Notes under the pieces: generated by a model
The model's database searches: none
Told to the model about the DNA's origin: nothing
The model's input: the letters and a program-made list of their open reading frames with translations, nothing else
In this document: positions 36,887-44,978 of the stretch, piece by piece
How the letters are laid out: the number at the start of each line of letters is the position of its first letter
How positions within the stretch are numbered: the stretch's first letter is position 1
DNA from: Halosaccharopolyspora lacisalsi
GTDB taxonomy: Bacteria > Actinomycetota > Actinomycetes > Mycobacteriales > Pseudonocardiaceae
NCBI RefSeq assembly: GCF_014137975.1
Contig: NZ_JACGWZ010000003.1
Location: 337,501 to 401,500, forward strand
Length of the DNA stretch: 64,000 bases
Direction: 5' to 3'
Made by a program: the position numbers and the translations under genes

Positions 36887-37695
36887 ACCCCGAATCGCGG
36901 GATCGGAGGCAGCAGTCGCGCCGGCGGCGTGTCCTGTGGCCGGCGGTGTCGCTGGTCGCCAGCCTGACGGTGCTCGGCGGGGCCGCCTCGTTCGTCGGCT
37001 CGGCCGACGCGCAGGTCAGCGCGGCGGGGCCGCCGTCCCTGCTGGATCCGTTGTGGAGTTCCTCGGCGGAGTCGTCCGCTCCGTCGTCGAGCTCTTCGGC
37101 GAAGGCGCCGTCGGAGTCCGCCACGCGGACTCCGACGAGCGGGGTACCGACTCCGTCGAGCGGTGCACCGGTTCCGTCCAGCAGTGCGTCGTCCGCTCCG
37201 TCGACACCGCACCTGCCGACCGCCGATCCGAAGCCGGGTGAGGTCGAGCCGGGGCCGGGCAGGGCCTGGACGCTGACCTCCAGCAGGCTGACCCTGATCG
37301 GTACGCACTACCACGGTTACGAGTTGCGGGAGGTCAACGGAGAGCAGGTCAAGACGCTGCACTTCACGGTCGACAAGTTGAAGATCAAGGATCTCGTGCA
37401 GCGTGGCAAGTTGGGCAACGGCAAGGACATCAAGGCGGCGAGCGCTCCCGGCCTGGTCTCCACGGTCACCGAGGGGCCGATCGAGCTCTACACGCAGAAG
37501 CTGACCGGCACGCTCAATGTCCTCGGCTATCCGGCCGTGCCGGTCACGCTGTCGCCGGATTCGCTGTTGTTGCCGAACCTGGATCTGAGTTTCCTGCGGT
37601 TGTCGAAGCTGACGTTCACCGACGCGGTCGTGCACAACGTCAAGCTCGGTGGCGGGAATCTGTTCATTCCGCAGGCGAAGATCTCGCTGGAGTAG
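36883..37695 (+). CDS. Exported protein of the DUF6230-DUF6114 operon
   Basis: 270 residues from GTG 36883, preceded by AGGAGG at 6 nt, overlapping the DUF6114 stop by 4 bp. Arg-rich start, a signal or TM segment at about 18-42, a Ser/Pro/Ala-rich linker (about 50-115) suited to crossing the cell wall, and a beta-rich C-terminal domain (about 120-270, WTLTSSRLTLIGTHYHGYEL ... LTFTDAVVHNVKLGGG). The domain shares the LTGTLNVLG/FTPD-like beta pattern seen in the DUF6230 partner, suggesting related folds. No known family named with confidence. Confidence 0.65.
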   Translation: MNPESRDRRQQSRRRRVLWPAVSLVASLTVLGGAASFVGSADAQVSAAGPPSLLDPLWSSSAESSAPSSSSSAKAPSESATRTPTSGVPTPSSGAPVPSSSASSAPSTPHLPTADPKPGEVEPGPGRAWTLTSSRLTLIGTHYHGYELREVNGEQVKTLHFTVDKLKIKDLVQRGKLGNGKDIKAASAPGLVSTVTEGPIELYTQKLTGTLNVLGYPAVPVTLSPDSLLLPNLDLSFLRLSKLTFTDAVVHNVKLGGGNLFIPQAKISLE

Positions 37696-37710
37696 TTCCT
37701 GGTCGACGGC

Positions 37711-37753
37711 GAACGCGTCGTTGTGGCGGTGAGAGTGCCACAACGACGCGTTC
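37711..37753. terminator. Bidirectional terminator between convergent operons
   Basis: A perfect 17-bp inverted repeat: GAACGCGTCGTTGTGGC (37711-37727) pairs with 37737-37753 across a 9-nt loop. It is 15 nt after the exported protein gene, and its right arm covers the stop codon of the convergent glycosyltransferase. Confidence 0.8.
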
Positions 37754-38801
37754 ACCTCGGTGAACGGTCCGCGTGCTCGGGGTCCACCGAGCTTTCCGCG
37801 CTCTCCCGAGAACCCCCGTCCCGAGAACCCCCGTCACCGGTGTGTTCGGCGACCAGGATGGTGACGTCGTGCCCCTTGCTGGTGCGGTGCAGGACCAGTT
37901 CGGCGAGCAGTCCCACCGAGATCATCTGGATCCCGAAGATCTCCAGCAGCACGCCCAGGGTCAGCAGTGGCCGGGTGCCGATCGGCTCCGGGGTGAACAG
38001 CCACACGCCCGTGAGGTAGAGCAGGATCCCGGTGCCGAGCGTGCCGAACAGCAGGCCGAGGCCACCGAAGAGATGGGCAGGGCGTCGCCCGTAGCGGGTG
38101 AGCTCGACGACGGTGAGCAGGTCCAGCGCACCGCGCACGTAGCGTTCGAGGCCGTAATTGGACCGGCCGTGCACGCGCGAGCGGTGGTTGACCGCCAGCT
38201 CCCGTACCCGATAGCCGAGCTGGTGGGCCAGTGCCGGTATGTAGCGGTGCAGCTCGCCGTAGAGCGGGACCCGACGGTAGATCTCGGTCCTGGCCGCCTT
38301 GAGCCCGCAGTTGTGATCGGAGAGCCGCAGTCCCGTGATGACCCCGGTGAGGCGGTTGAACACACGTGAGGGCAGTCGCTTGCCCAGCGGATCCTTGCGC
38401 TGTGCCTTGTGCCCGCTGACGAGGTCGGCCCCGTCGTCGATCTCGTCGAGCAGGCGCGGGATCTCGGCCGGGTCGTCCTGGAGGTCGGCGTCGATGGTGA
38501 CCAGCAGCGGTCCCTTCGCCGTGGCGACCCCGGCGGCCAGCGCCGCCGCCTTGCCGAAGTTGCGGCGCAGTTGGATCCCCTGCACGCGTGGGTCGGCGGT
38601 CAGGTCCTCGGAGATCACCCGCCAACTGTCGTCGGTGCTCCCGTCGTCGACGATCAGCAGCTCCCAGGTGCGGTGCTGAGCGTCCATCGCCTCGCGGATC
38701 TCGGTGAACAGCCGCGGCAGACTGTCCCCCTCGTTCTTCGCCGCCGTTACCAGGCTCACTTCCACCGCGGGTCTGTCTTGGTCGGCTCGTGCTGTGCTCA
38801 A
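37752..38801 (-). CDS. GT2 polyprenyl-phosphate glycosyltransferase with two C-terminal TMs
   Basis: About 349 residues from TTG 38801, which overlaps the upstream stop (TTGA) and has GAGG 10 nt ahead; a GTG at 38766 is an alternative. The GT-A domain has LLIVDDGSTDDSW (UDP/GDP-sugar site), TIDADLQDDPAEIP (DxD) and the acceptor-region SDHNCGLKAAR, then two TM helices (about 250-278 and 288-312). This layout is the DPM1/ArnC/GtrB type that moves a sugar to a polyprenyl phosphate carrier at the inner membrane leaflet. It is coupled to the multi-TM gene upstream, which may use the lipid-linked sugar. Confidence 0.82.
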   Translation of the reverse strand: MSTARADQDRPAVEVSLVTAAKNEGDSLPRLFTEIREAMDAQHRTWELLIVDDGSTDDSWRVISEDLTADPRVQGIQLRRNFGKAAALAAGVATAKGPLLVTIDADLQDDPAEIPRLLDEIDDGADLVSGHKAQRKDPLGKRLPSRVFNRLTGVITGLRLSDHNCGLKAARTEIYRRVPLYGELHRYIPALAHQLGYRVRELAVNHRSRVHGRSNYGLERYVRGALDLLTVVELTRYGRRPAHLFGGLGLLFGTLGTGILLYLTGVWLFTPEPIGTRPLLTLGVLLEIFGIQMISVGLLAELVLHRTSKGHDVTILVAEHTGDGGSRDGGSRESAESSVDPEHADRSPR

Positions 38802-40525
38802 GAGTTCGCCACCTCGGGATTCCGGGACAGGGGTCGTTTCCACCAGCCGTCCGGGAAGCGGAACGCCAGCCGCAGGGGACCGGAGCCGGCCGGGACGACG
38901 GCACGGTAACCGAGCCCGAGTTCCACCCCGGGCGTCTTCGTCTCCGCTTGCGGGCGAGGTAGATCGACCACGCCACCGCCGACGACCCTGTCGGCGGCGT
39001 CGAGCACCACGACGCATCGCGCCCGCTCGATTCCGGAGATCGCCCAGCCCTTCAACAGCCGGGTGTCGTCGTGGAGCTTGTCGTGTTCGACGTTGAGCAG
39101 CACGTTCCGCCCGTTGGGCAACGGTTCCCGGTAACTGCCGATGCCGGGGGTGCGCCACTTCGACGTGTTCACGCGCGCGCCGACTTCGATGCCCTGCCCG
39201 CATCCCAGACCGAACTCGTCGGAGAACGGGTAGTGGCCGAGATCCCGCAGCCGCGGCAGGAGTTGTTGAGGCCGGGGGAAGCGACTGGTCAGCGTGTCGG
39301 TGGCCCCCACGCGTGCGGCGACCGCGAGGAGGCGCTGGGTGGAGGAGTCCTCACGCACCGTCTGTGCCATGGGGACGCTGAGCGTCACCGTGGCGACGAC
39401 CGTGCTGCCGAGGACCACCGCCCGGGTACCCGGCCGCCGTACGCGGGGCCAGCTCACGACGATGACGAGGAGAGCGATCCACAGGGCCGCGGCCATGCTG
39501 TTGTAGCGGCTCTGGAGTCCGGCTTCCGTGCCGAACGCCGCGCGCGATCCCGAGATCATCACCGCGCAACCGAGCGCGTAGACCACCAGGCCCCACCAGG
39601 GCGCGCTGCTTCGGCGGTTTTCGGGGGACAGCGAAGTGGGCACGTGCAGAGCCAGCACCGCAAGGCCCGCCACGGCGGCCAGCAGCGCGATGGCCACACC
39701 GGACCCGGTCCAGACCAACCCGAGCATGCTCAGCCCGGTCAGCGCTACCTGGGCGGGATCCCCGGTGGGCGAGTCGCCGCCGCCCTGCGGTCCGCGCAGG
39801 ACGAACCAGGTGGCGACCACGAGCACTCCCACCACGGCGGGAGTGATCACCCACCGCCTGCGGTCGCCGCGCAGCCAGGCCATCAGAACCAGCCCCGGCC
39901 ACAGCGCGAACGAGGTGCCGTAGCTGATGGAGGCCAGCAGCCCCAGCGCCACGGCCACGAGCGGGCGCCCGCGCTGCATCGCCAGCAGCGCGGCCAGCAC
40001 CAGCATCAGGGCCAGCAGCCAGGAGGCCCCGCTCATCGAGCGCACGTAGTTGTGGATGCCGTGCGGGTTGAACACCAGCGTGGAGGTGGCCACGACGAGT
40101 CCGGCGCGGGGCCAGCGCCCCAGTCCCGACGGGAGTAGTCGCCACACCAGCAGCACGGACGCGACGCCGAAGACGATGATCAGTGCGCCCAGTGGCTGGT
40201 TGAGCCCGTCGCCGAAGCGGGCGCTGAGCCAGAACAGCAGAGTGGGCAGCACGAAGGGGTGTTCGTTGCGGAAGTTGAGCAGTTCCCAGGGGCGCAGCGA
40301 TCCGTCCGGGTTGGTGATGTCGAGCAGCACCCACCAGTAGTCGTAGAAGTGCATCTGCGAGTAGTTCAGGACTTCCCGCAGCATCATCACCGGTGGTACC
40401 AGTGCCAGCAGTCCCAGCAGCCACGGTCCGGAGCGCGCGAGGCGAAGCCGCTCCAGCCGGTCGCGTTGCGAAACGGGCGGCGTTGTGTCCCGCTGCGATG
40501 TGCTCTCGGATGAGATCTCCGTCAC
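38798..40525 (-). CDS. Multi-TM GT-C-like membrane protein
   Basis: 575 residues from GTG 40525, with GGGAG 9 nt upstream. About eleven TM segments follow a first helix and a luminal loop (NYSQMHFYDYWWVLLDITNP) carrying acidic and aromatic residues, the usual place of GT-C catalytic residues. The C-terminal third (about 440-575) is a soluble extracytoplasmic domain (DEFGLGCGQGIEVGARVNTS ... ERARCVVVLDAADRVVGGG). It is co-translated with a polyprenyl-phosphate GT2, so use of a lipid-linked sugar for wall polymer or protein glycosylation is likely. The exact family is not recognised. Confidence 0.6.
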   Translation of the reverse strand: MTEISSESTSQRDTTPPVSQRDRLERLRLARSGPWLLGLLALVPPVMMLREVLNYSQMHFYDYWWVLLDITNPDGSLRPWELLNFRNEHPFVLPTLLFWLSARFGDGLNQPLGALIIVFGVASVLLVWRLLPSGLGRWPRAGLVVATSTLVFNPHGIHNYVRSMSGASWLLALMLVLAALLAMQRGRPLVAVALGLLASISYGTSFALWPGLVLMAWLRGDRRRWVITPAVVGVLVVATWFVLRGPQGGGDSPTGDPAQVALTGLSMLGLVWTGSGVAIALLAAVAGLAVLALHVPTSLSPENRRSSAPWWGLVVYALGCAVMISGSRAAFGTEAGLQSRYNSMAAALWIALLVIVVSWPRVRRPGTRAVVLGSTVVATVTLSVPMAQTVREDSSTQRLLAVAARVGATDTLTSRFPRPQQLLPRLRDLGHYPFSDEFGLGCGQGIEVGARVNTSKWRTPGIGSYREPLPNGRNVLLNVEHDKLHDDTRLLKGWAISGIERARCVVVLDAADRVVGGGVVDLPRPQAETKTPGVELGLGYRAVVPAGSGPLRLAFRFPDGWWKRPLSRNPEVANS

Positions 40526-40916
40526 GCCGTGTTCTCCCGTCGCCTCGAATGGCGATCAACAGTAGCAACCGCGCGGGGTCGCCGGGGTCGGTATAGTGAG
40601 ATCTCCTCGTGTTTCGGCGCCACTTCGTGAGGCGGCTTCGCTGTTCGGCGCTTCGGCCGGGGATGGTGACGGGGTCTTTTCGGCTGCGATGCCGACCGGC
40701 TGTATGATGACTCCAGGATTTCTCGCCGCCGGACGGGCGGAGAGGTTAAACGCCTGTTGAGGCGGTGTCTGCCCGGGAAGGTCGGCTACCGTCGTCGAGG
40801 CAGGAACCGACCGCGGGGCCATGTCGGTGTCGCGGTAATCCCGATCACCGGTCGGGAAGGGCGTCCGTCGCAGACCGGTGAACTAGCGAAACCGAGCAGC
40901 AGGAGACTTCCGACTC
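40526..40916 (+). other. Upstream region of rplU (no gene seen)
   Basis: 391 nt between the divergent membrane gene and rplU. TATGAT (40703-40708) is the best -10 box and would give an rplU leader of about 205 nt. GC-rich words in the leader can form hairpins, for instance near 40728-40745. A Shine-Dalgarno AGGAG lies 12 nt before the rplU ATG. The length suggests an mRNA leader with regulation, but no known ribosomal protein leader motif was recognised, and no ORF looks coding. Confidence 0.4.
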
Positions 40917-41225
40917 ATGTACGCGATCGTCAAGACCGGCGGCAAGCAGTACAAGGTGGCTGTCGGGGACGTCGTCGAGGTCGAGAAGCTCGAGGGCGAG
41001 CTGGGAGCCGAGGTCACTTTCCCGGCGCTAATGGTCGTCGATGGCTCCGATGTCACCGCCGACACCGCCGCGCTGGACAAGGTATCGGTGACCGGCAAGC
41101 TGGTCGAGCAGACCAAGGGCCCCAAGATCCGCATCCACAAGTTCAAGAACAAGACCGGCTATCAGAAGCGCATGGGTCATCGGCAGAAGCTGACCCGTGT
41201 CGAGGTTACCGGCATCACGAAGTGA
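40917..41225 (+). CDS. rplU: 50S ribosomal protein L21
   Basis: 102 residues from ATG 40917. It starts [23 protein letters not shown], the L21 signature, and ends with the RNA-binding [18 protein letters not shown] motif. It binds 23S rRNA near L20 in the 50S subunit. It is first of the rplU-rpmA pair, 14 nt before L27. Confidence 0.98.
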   Translation: MYAIVKTGGKQYKVAVGDVVEVEKLEGELGAEVTFPALMVVDGSDVTADTAALDKVSVTGKLVEQTKGPKIRIHKFKNKTGYQKRMGHRQKLTRVEVTGITK

Positions 41226-41239
41226 GGGCGTGAGAACTC

Positions 41240-41497
41240 ATGTCGACGAAGAAGGGCGCGTCCAACTCTCGGAACGGCCGCGACTCGAATCCCAAGTTCC
41301 TGGGTGTCAAGCGCTTCGGCGGTGAGGCCGTCAACGCCGGCGAGATCATCGTTCGTCAGCGCGGCACCAAGTTCCACCCCGGTGGCTACGTGGGGCGCGG
41401 CAAGGACGACACGCTGTTCGCACTCGCCACCGGCGAGGTCGCGTTCGGGCGCAAGCACGGTCGCAAGACCGTCAACATCGTGCCGGCCGAGGCCTGA
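41240..41497 (+). CDS. rpmA: 50S ribosomal protein L27
   Basis: 85 residues from ATG 41240. Its N-terminal tail ([20 protein letters not shown]) reaches the peptidyl transferase centre, followed by the L27 core with [15 protein letters not shown] and [10 protein letters not shown]. No firmicute-type cleaved N-terminal extension. It lies 14 nt after rplU and is followed by a strong intrinsic terminator. Confidence 0.98.
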   Translation: MSTKKGASNSRNGRDSNPKFLGVKRFGGEAVNAGEIIVRQRGTKFHPGGYVGRGKDDTLFALATGEVAFGRKHGRKTVNIVPAEA

Positions 41498-41522
41498 CCC
41501 GGGCCTCGGCTGCGATTTCCCG

Positions 41523-41572
41523 ACGAGGGGCGGGTCCGGTTACCACCGGCCCTGCCCCTCGTTTTCTTTTTC
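41523..41572 (+). terminator. Strong intrinsic terminator between rpmA and obgE
   Basis: An 18-nt arm (41523-41540) pairs with 41545-41562 (one mismatch, one wobble) around a TACC loop and is followed by TTTCTTTTTCT. This is the best intrinsic terminator in the window, ending only 22 nt before the obgE start. Confidence 0.92.
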
Positions 41573-41593
41573 TCGTGTATGCAGGAGGTATCG

Positions 41594-43102
41594 GTGTCGC
41601 GCTTCGTTGACCGCGTGAACATTCATGTCGCGGCTGGTGGCGGGGGCAACGGCTGTGCCTCGGTGCACCGGGAGAAGTTCAAGCCACTGGGCGGCCCGGA
41701 CGGCGGCAACGGAGGCAAGGGTGGCGACGTCATCCTCGTCGTCGACCCGGGTGTGCACACGTTGCTCGACTATCACCACCGTCCTCACGTACGGGCGTCC
41801 TCGGGCAAGCCGGGGCACGGCAGTAACCGCAACGGTGCCGTCGGCGAGGACCTGACCCTGTCCGTGCCCGAGGGCACTGTGGTGCAGACCCCCGAGGGCG
41901 AGGTCGTGGCCAACCTGATCGGTCCGGGCACGAGCATCGTCCTCGCACGCGGGGGCCGGGGTGGCCTGGGCAATGCCGCCCTGGCGTCGAAGGCACGCAG
42001 GGCGCCCGGTTTCGCCCTCCTGGGGGAGCCCGGCGATCAGGGCGACTTCACGCTGGAGATGAAGTCGGTCGCCGACGTCGGCCTGATCGGCTTCCCCTCG
42101 GCGGGCAAGTCCTCGTTGATCTCGACTCTCTCGGCGGCCCGCCCCAAGATCGCCGATTACCCCTTCACCACGCTGGCGCCGAACCTCGGTGTGGTCAGCG
42201 CCGGTGAGACGGTGTTCACCATGGCCGACGTGCCCGGCCTCATTCCCGGCGCCAGCGGTGGGCGCGGACTCGGACTCGACTTCCTGCGGCACATCGAGCG
42301 CTGCGCCGTGCTGGTACACGTGATCGACTGCGCCACCTACGAGCCGGAGCGCGACCCGATTTCCGACATCGACGCCCTCGAGGCCGAGCTCGCCGACTAC
42401 ACGCCGGCGCTGAGCTCCGAGGACGGTGTGGTCGATCTCGAATCACGTCCTCGGCTGGTGGTGCTGAACAAGATGGACGTGCCCGACGCCAGGGAAATGG
42501 CCGAGCTGATGCGTCCCGATCTCGACGCCCGTGGCTGGCCGGTGTTCGAGGTTTCCACCGCCACTCACGAAGGACTGCGTGAGCTGAGTTTCGCCCTCGC
42601 CGACGAGGTCGAGCGTTATCGTGCGGCGCTGCCCGAGCCGGAACCCGCGCGGGTCGTCGTTCGCCCGACGGGCGTGGGCGGTTCGGATTTCGCCGTCGAG
42701 GAGGATCCCGAACTCGAGGGTGGTTTCGTCGTGCGCGGCGAGAAACCGGAGCGGTGGGTGCGTCAGACCAGCTTCGACAACGACGAGGCCGTGGGCTATC
42801 TCGCCGACCGGTTGGCCCGCCTCGGCGTGGAGACCGAACTCGCCCGGCGGGGTGCGCAACAGGGCAGCCCGGTGACCATCGGCGATGTCACCTTCGACTG
42901 GGAGCCCTCCACTCCGGCCGGGGGTGAAGCCGCGCTCAGCGGACGGGGCACCGACATGCGGCTCGACACCGACGACCGGGTGTCCAAGGACGAGCGCAGA
43001 GCGGCGATGAAGGCACGGCGCTCGGGCGCCGGGGTGGAGGAGACGGTCCCCGACGAGGCCATCGCCGACGAGGAGGGCACCGACGAGGAGGGCGACCGGT
43101 GA
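41594..43102 (+). CDS. obgE: ObgE/CgtA, ribosome-associated GTPase
   Basis: 502 residues. GTG 41594 was chosen because AGGAGG sits 5 nt upstream, inside the region that an ATG at 41579 would translate. The glycine-rich Obg fold (1-155, [32 protein letters not shown]) leads to a G domain with P-loop [10 protein letters not shown], switch [17 protein letters not shown] and NKMD, then the OCT domain (about 350-430) and an acidic tail. It acts in 50S assembly and stringent or growth control. Its stop overlaps proB (GTGA). Its leader contains a terminator, so readthrough or a promoter within rpmA must feed it. Confidence 0.97.
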   Translation: MSRFVDRVNIHVAAGGGGNGCASVHREKFKPLGGPDGGNGGKGGDVILVVDPGVHTLLDYHHRPHVRASSGKPGHGSNRNGAVGEDLTLSVPEGTVVQTPEGEVVANLIGPGTSIVLARGGRGGLGNAALASKARRAPGFALLGEPGDQGDFTLEMKSVADVGLIGFPSAGKSSLISTLSAARPKIADYPFTTLAPNLGVVSAGETVFTMADVPGLIPGASGGRGLGLDFLRHIERCAVLVHVIDCATYEPERDPISDIDALEAELADYTPALSSEDGVVDLESRPRLVVLNKMDVPDAREMAELMRPDLDARGWPVFEVSTATHEGLRELSFALADEVERYRAALPEPEPARVVVRPTGVGGSDFAVEEDPELEGGFVVRGEKPERWVRQTSFDNDEAVGYLADRLARLGVETELARRGAQQGSPVTIGDVTFDWEPSTPAGGEAALSGRGTDMRLDTDDRVSKDERRAAMKARRSGAGVEETVPDEAIADEEGTDEEGDR

Positions 43103-44229
43103 GCCCGGACGAGACACTGGCCGAGTCCCCGGCGCGGCAGGCCGTCGGCGCCGCACGGCGTCTCGTGGTCAAGGTCGGCTCCTCCTCGCTGACCACGACC
43201 GAGGGCGGACTGGATCACGATCGCCTGGCCGTGCTGGTGGACGCGCTGGCCGCCAGGGTGGCTGCCGGTAGTCAGCTCGTGCTGGTCTCCTCCGGGGCGA
43301 TCGCGGCGGGCATCGCCCCGCTGGGACTGCGGAGCCGCCCGCGGGACCTGGCCACCCAGCAGGCCGCGGCGAGCGTGGGGCAGCAGGCCCTGGCCCACGC
43401 GTACGCGGCATCGTTCGCCCGCTACCGGTTCACCGTCGGGCAGGTGCTGCTCACCGCCGACGACGTGGTGCGGCGGTCGCACTACCGCAACGCGCGACGC
43501 ACGCTGAACCGGCTGCTGACGCTCGGGGCGGTGGCGGTGGTCAACGAGAACGACACGGTCGCCACCTCCGAGATCCGCTTCGGGGACAACGATCGGCTGG
43601 CCGCACTGGTGGCGCACCTCGTCGACGCCGACGCGCTCGTGCTGCTTTCCGACGTGGACGCCCTCTACGACGGCGATCCCCGCGACGGGGACGCGTCGGT
43701 GGTGCGGGAAGTGGCCGATGCCGCGGACCTGGAGGGAGTCTCGGCGGGCGACACCGGAGCCTCCGGGCTCGGTACCGGGGGCATGGCCTCGAAGGTCGGA
43801 GCGGCGAGCGTGGCCTGCTCCGCCGGTGTCCCGGTGTTGCTGACTTCGGCCGCACAGGCGTCGAGCGCTCTCGGCCGGGCCGACGTGGGCACGGCGTTCG
43901 CTTCCACGGGCCCGCAGCTGTCGGCCCGCCGCTTCTGGCTCGCGCACGCGGCGGGTGCTCAGGGGCTCCTGCGGCTGGACGAGGGCGCGGTGACGGCGGT
44001 GGTGCAGCGTCGGCGATCGCTGCTGACCGCCGGGATCACCGGTGTGGAGGGCTCTTTCGAGGGTGGTGACGTGGTCGAGCTGGCCGACCCGGCGGGGTCG
44101 GTGGTCGCGCGCGGCGTGGTCGCCTACGACGCCGCGGAACTTCCCGAGCTGATCGGCCGGTCCAGCCACGAACTACCCCCCGAGCAGCGCCGCGAGGTCA
44201 TCCACGCCGACGACCTCGTCCCCCTGTGA
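43099..44229 (+). CDS. proB: Glutamate 5-kinase
   Basis: 376 residues from GTG 43099, overlapping obgE by 4 bp. The amino acid kinase domain has [31 protein letters not shown] and [12 protein letters not shown] (about 1-265). A PUA domain follows (about 285-370, [19 protein letters not shown]). First step of proline synthesis, with feedback inhibition by proline in family members. In mycobacteria the pathway partner proA is a few genes away; here it lies 4.3 kb on, across a toxin module, a transporter and a helicase. Confidence 0.97.
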   Translation: MSPDETLAESPARQAVGAARRLVVKVGSSSLTTTEGGLDHDRLAVLVDALAARVAAGSQLVLVSSGAIAAGIAPLGLRSRPRDLATQQAAASVGQQALAHAYAASFARYRFTVGQVLLTADDVVRRSHYRNARRTLNRLLTLGAVAVVNENDTVATSEIRFGDNDRLAALVAHLVDADALVLLSDVDALYDGDPRDGDASVVREVADAADLEGVSAGDTGASGLGTGGMASKVGAASVACSAGVPVLLTSAAQASSALGRADVGTAFASTGPQLSARRFWLAHAAGAQGLLRLDEGAVTAVVQRRRSLLTAGITGVEGSFEGGDVVELADPAGSVVARGVVAYDAAELPELIGRSSHELPPEQRREVIHADDLVPL

Positions 44230-44254
44230 TCGGATCCGGATATATGCAAGATCA

Positions 44255-44286
44255 GTATTCGAAAAAGTATACCTCGATGGTATTCT
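44255..44286 (+). promoter_or_regulatory. Promoter and GTATnC repeats of the RHH-MazF module
   Basis: TTCGAA (44258-44263), 17 nt, TATTCT (44281-44286), then 6 nt to GTG 44293: a well-spaced promoter for a leaderless message. Three words GTATTC/GTATAC/GTATTC at 44255, 44267 and 44280 repeat about one helical turn apart and overlap it, a likely operator array for the antitoxin. Confidence 0.6.
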
Positions 44287-44292
44287 AGTCTC

Positions 44293-44535
44293 GTGACGAC
44301 TACGATCAAGGTTCCCGACGAGCTGCGGAACAGGCTTGCCCAGCGGGCTCAAGAGCGACATGTGTCGCAGGCCGACGTTATCGCCGAGGCCCTGGAGGCT
44401 CTGGAGCGCCGGGAGTTCTGGGCCGCGGTCGACGCGGGGTACGAGCGGTTGCGCCAGGATCCGGAAGCCTGGTCGGACTACGTGAACGAACGAGACGAAT
44501 GGGTCAGCGCCCGACTCGTGGATGCTCAGGAGTGA
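44293..44535 (+). CDS. Ribbon-helix-helix antitoxin of a MazF module
   Basis: 80 residues from GTG 44293, apparently leaderless. The strand TTIKVPDELRNRL followed by two helices (AQERHVSQADVIAEALEALERRE) is a ribbon-helix-helix of the CopG/MetJ type. The tail (YERLRQDPEAWSDYVNERDEW) is the usual toxin-binding helix of actinobacterial MazE-like antitoxins. It should autorepress at the GTATnC repeats overlapping its promoter. The toxin start overlaps its stop by 4 bp. Confidence 0.85.
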   Translation: MTTTIKVPDELRNRLAQRAQERHVSQADVIAEALEALERREFWAAVDAGYERLRQDPEAWSDYVNERDEWVSARLVDAQE

Positions 44536-44864
44536 GGTCGGGGACGATCACCTTCACCAAACCCGACCCTGCTGTTGATCGGGAGCAGGCGGGGTGGAGA
44601 CCCGTGCTGGTTGTCTCCGGCGGCGAGTACACCGATCACATCCCCGGTTTGGTCCTGGCCGTGCCACTGACCACACGAGACCGTGGACTGCCGCACCACG
44701 TTCCTGTTGGAGGTGCGACGACCGGTCTGCAGGAGTCCACGTGGGCGCTGTGCGAACAGGTGCGTGCGATCTCCGCTGACCAGCTTCGCAAACCCAGCGG
44801 TACGTGCGACGAGGAAACCGTTGCTGCCGTTCGCAAGATTCTGCGCAGGTTTCTCGCGTTGTGA
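44532..44864 (+). CDS. MazF/PemK-type endoribonuclease toxin
   Basis: 110 residues from GTG 44532, overlapping the antitoxin stop. The MazF/PemK beta barrel is evident: GWRPVLVVSGGEYTD (the RPVLVVS core), LVLAVPLTTRDRGLPHHVPV, then TWALCEQVRAISADQL, the stretch with the catalytic-region arginine/threonine. It should cut mRNA or tRNA at short sequence motifs when freed. It faces the MHS transporter, with 114 nt between the stops. Confidence 0.9.
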   Translation: MRSGTITFTKPDPAVDREQAGWRPVLVVSGGEYTDHIPGLVLAVPLTTRDRGLPHHVPVGGATTGLQESTWALCEQVRAISADQLRKPSGTCDEETVAAVRKILRRFLAL

Positions 44865-44978
44865 GCGTCTGCTGACAGCTCGTCGTCCAGCGCTGTTGCT
44901 GAGAGGCGGCGAGAGCCGGGGAACCACGTACACGAGGATGCTCTGGGATTCTGCGGCTGCCGCTCGGCGTCCGCGAGA

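Noticed and set aside
41579-41593. ATG 41579 as the obgE start
   Set aside because: AGGAGG lies downstream of it and 5 nt before GTG 41594, and the Obg N terminus begins at the GTG.
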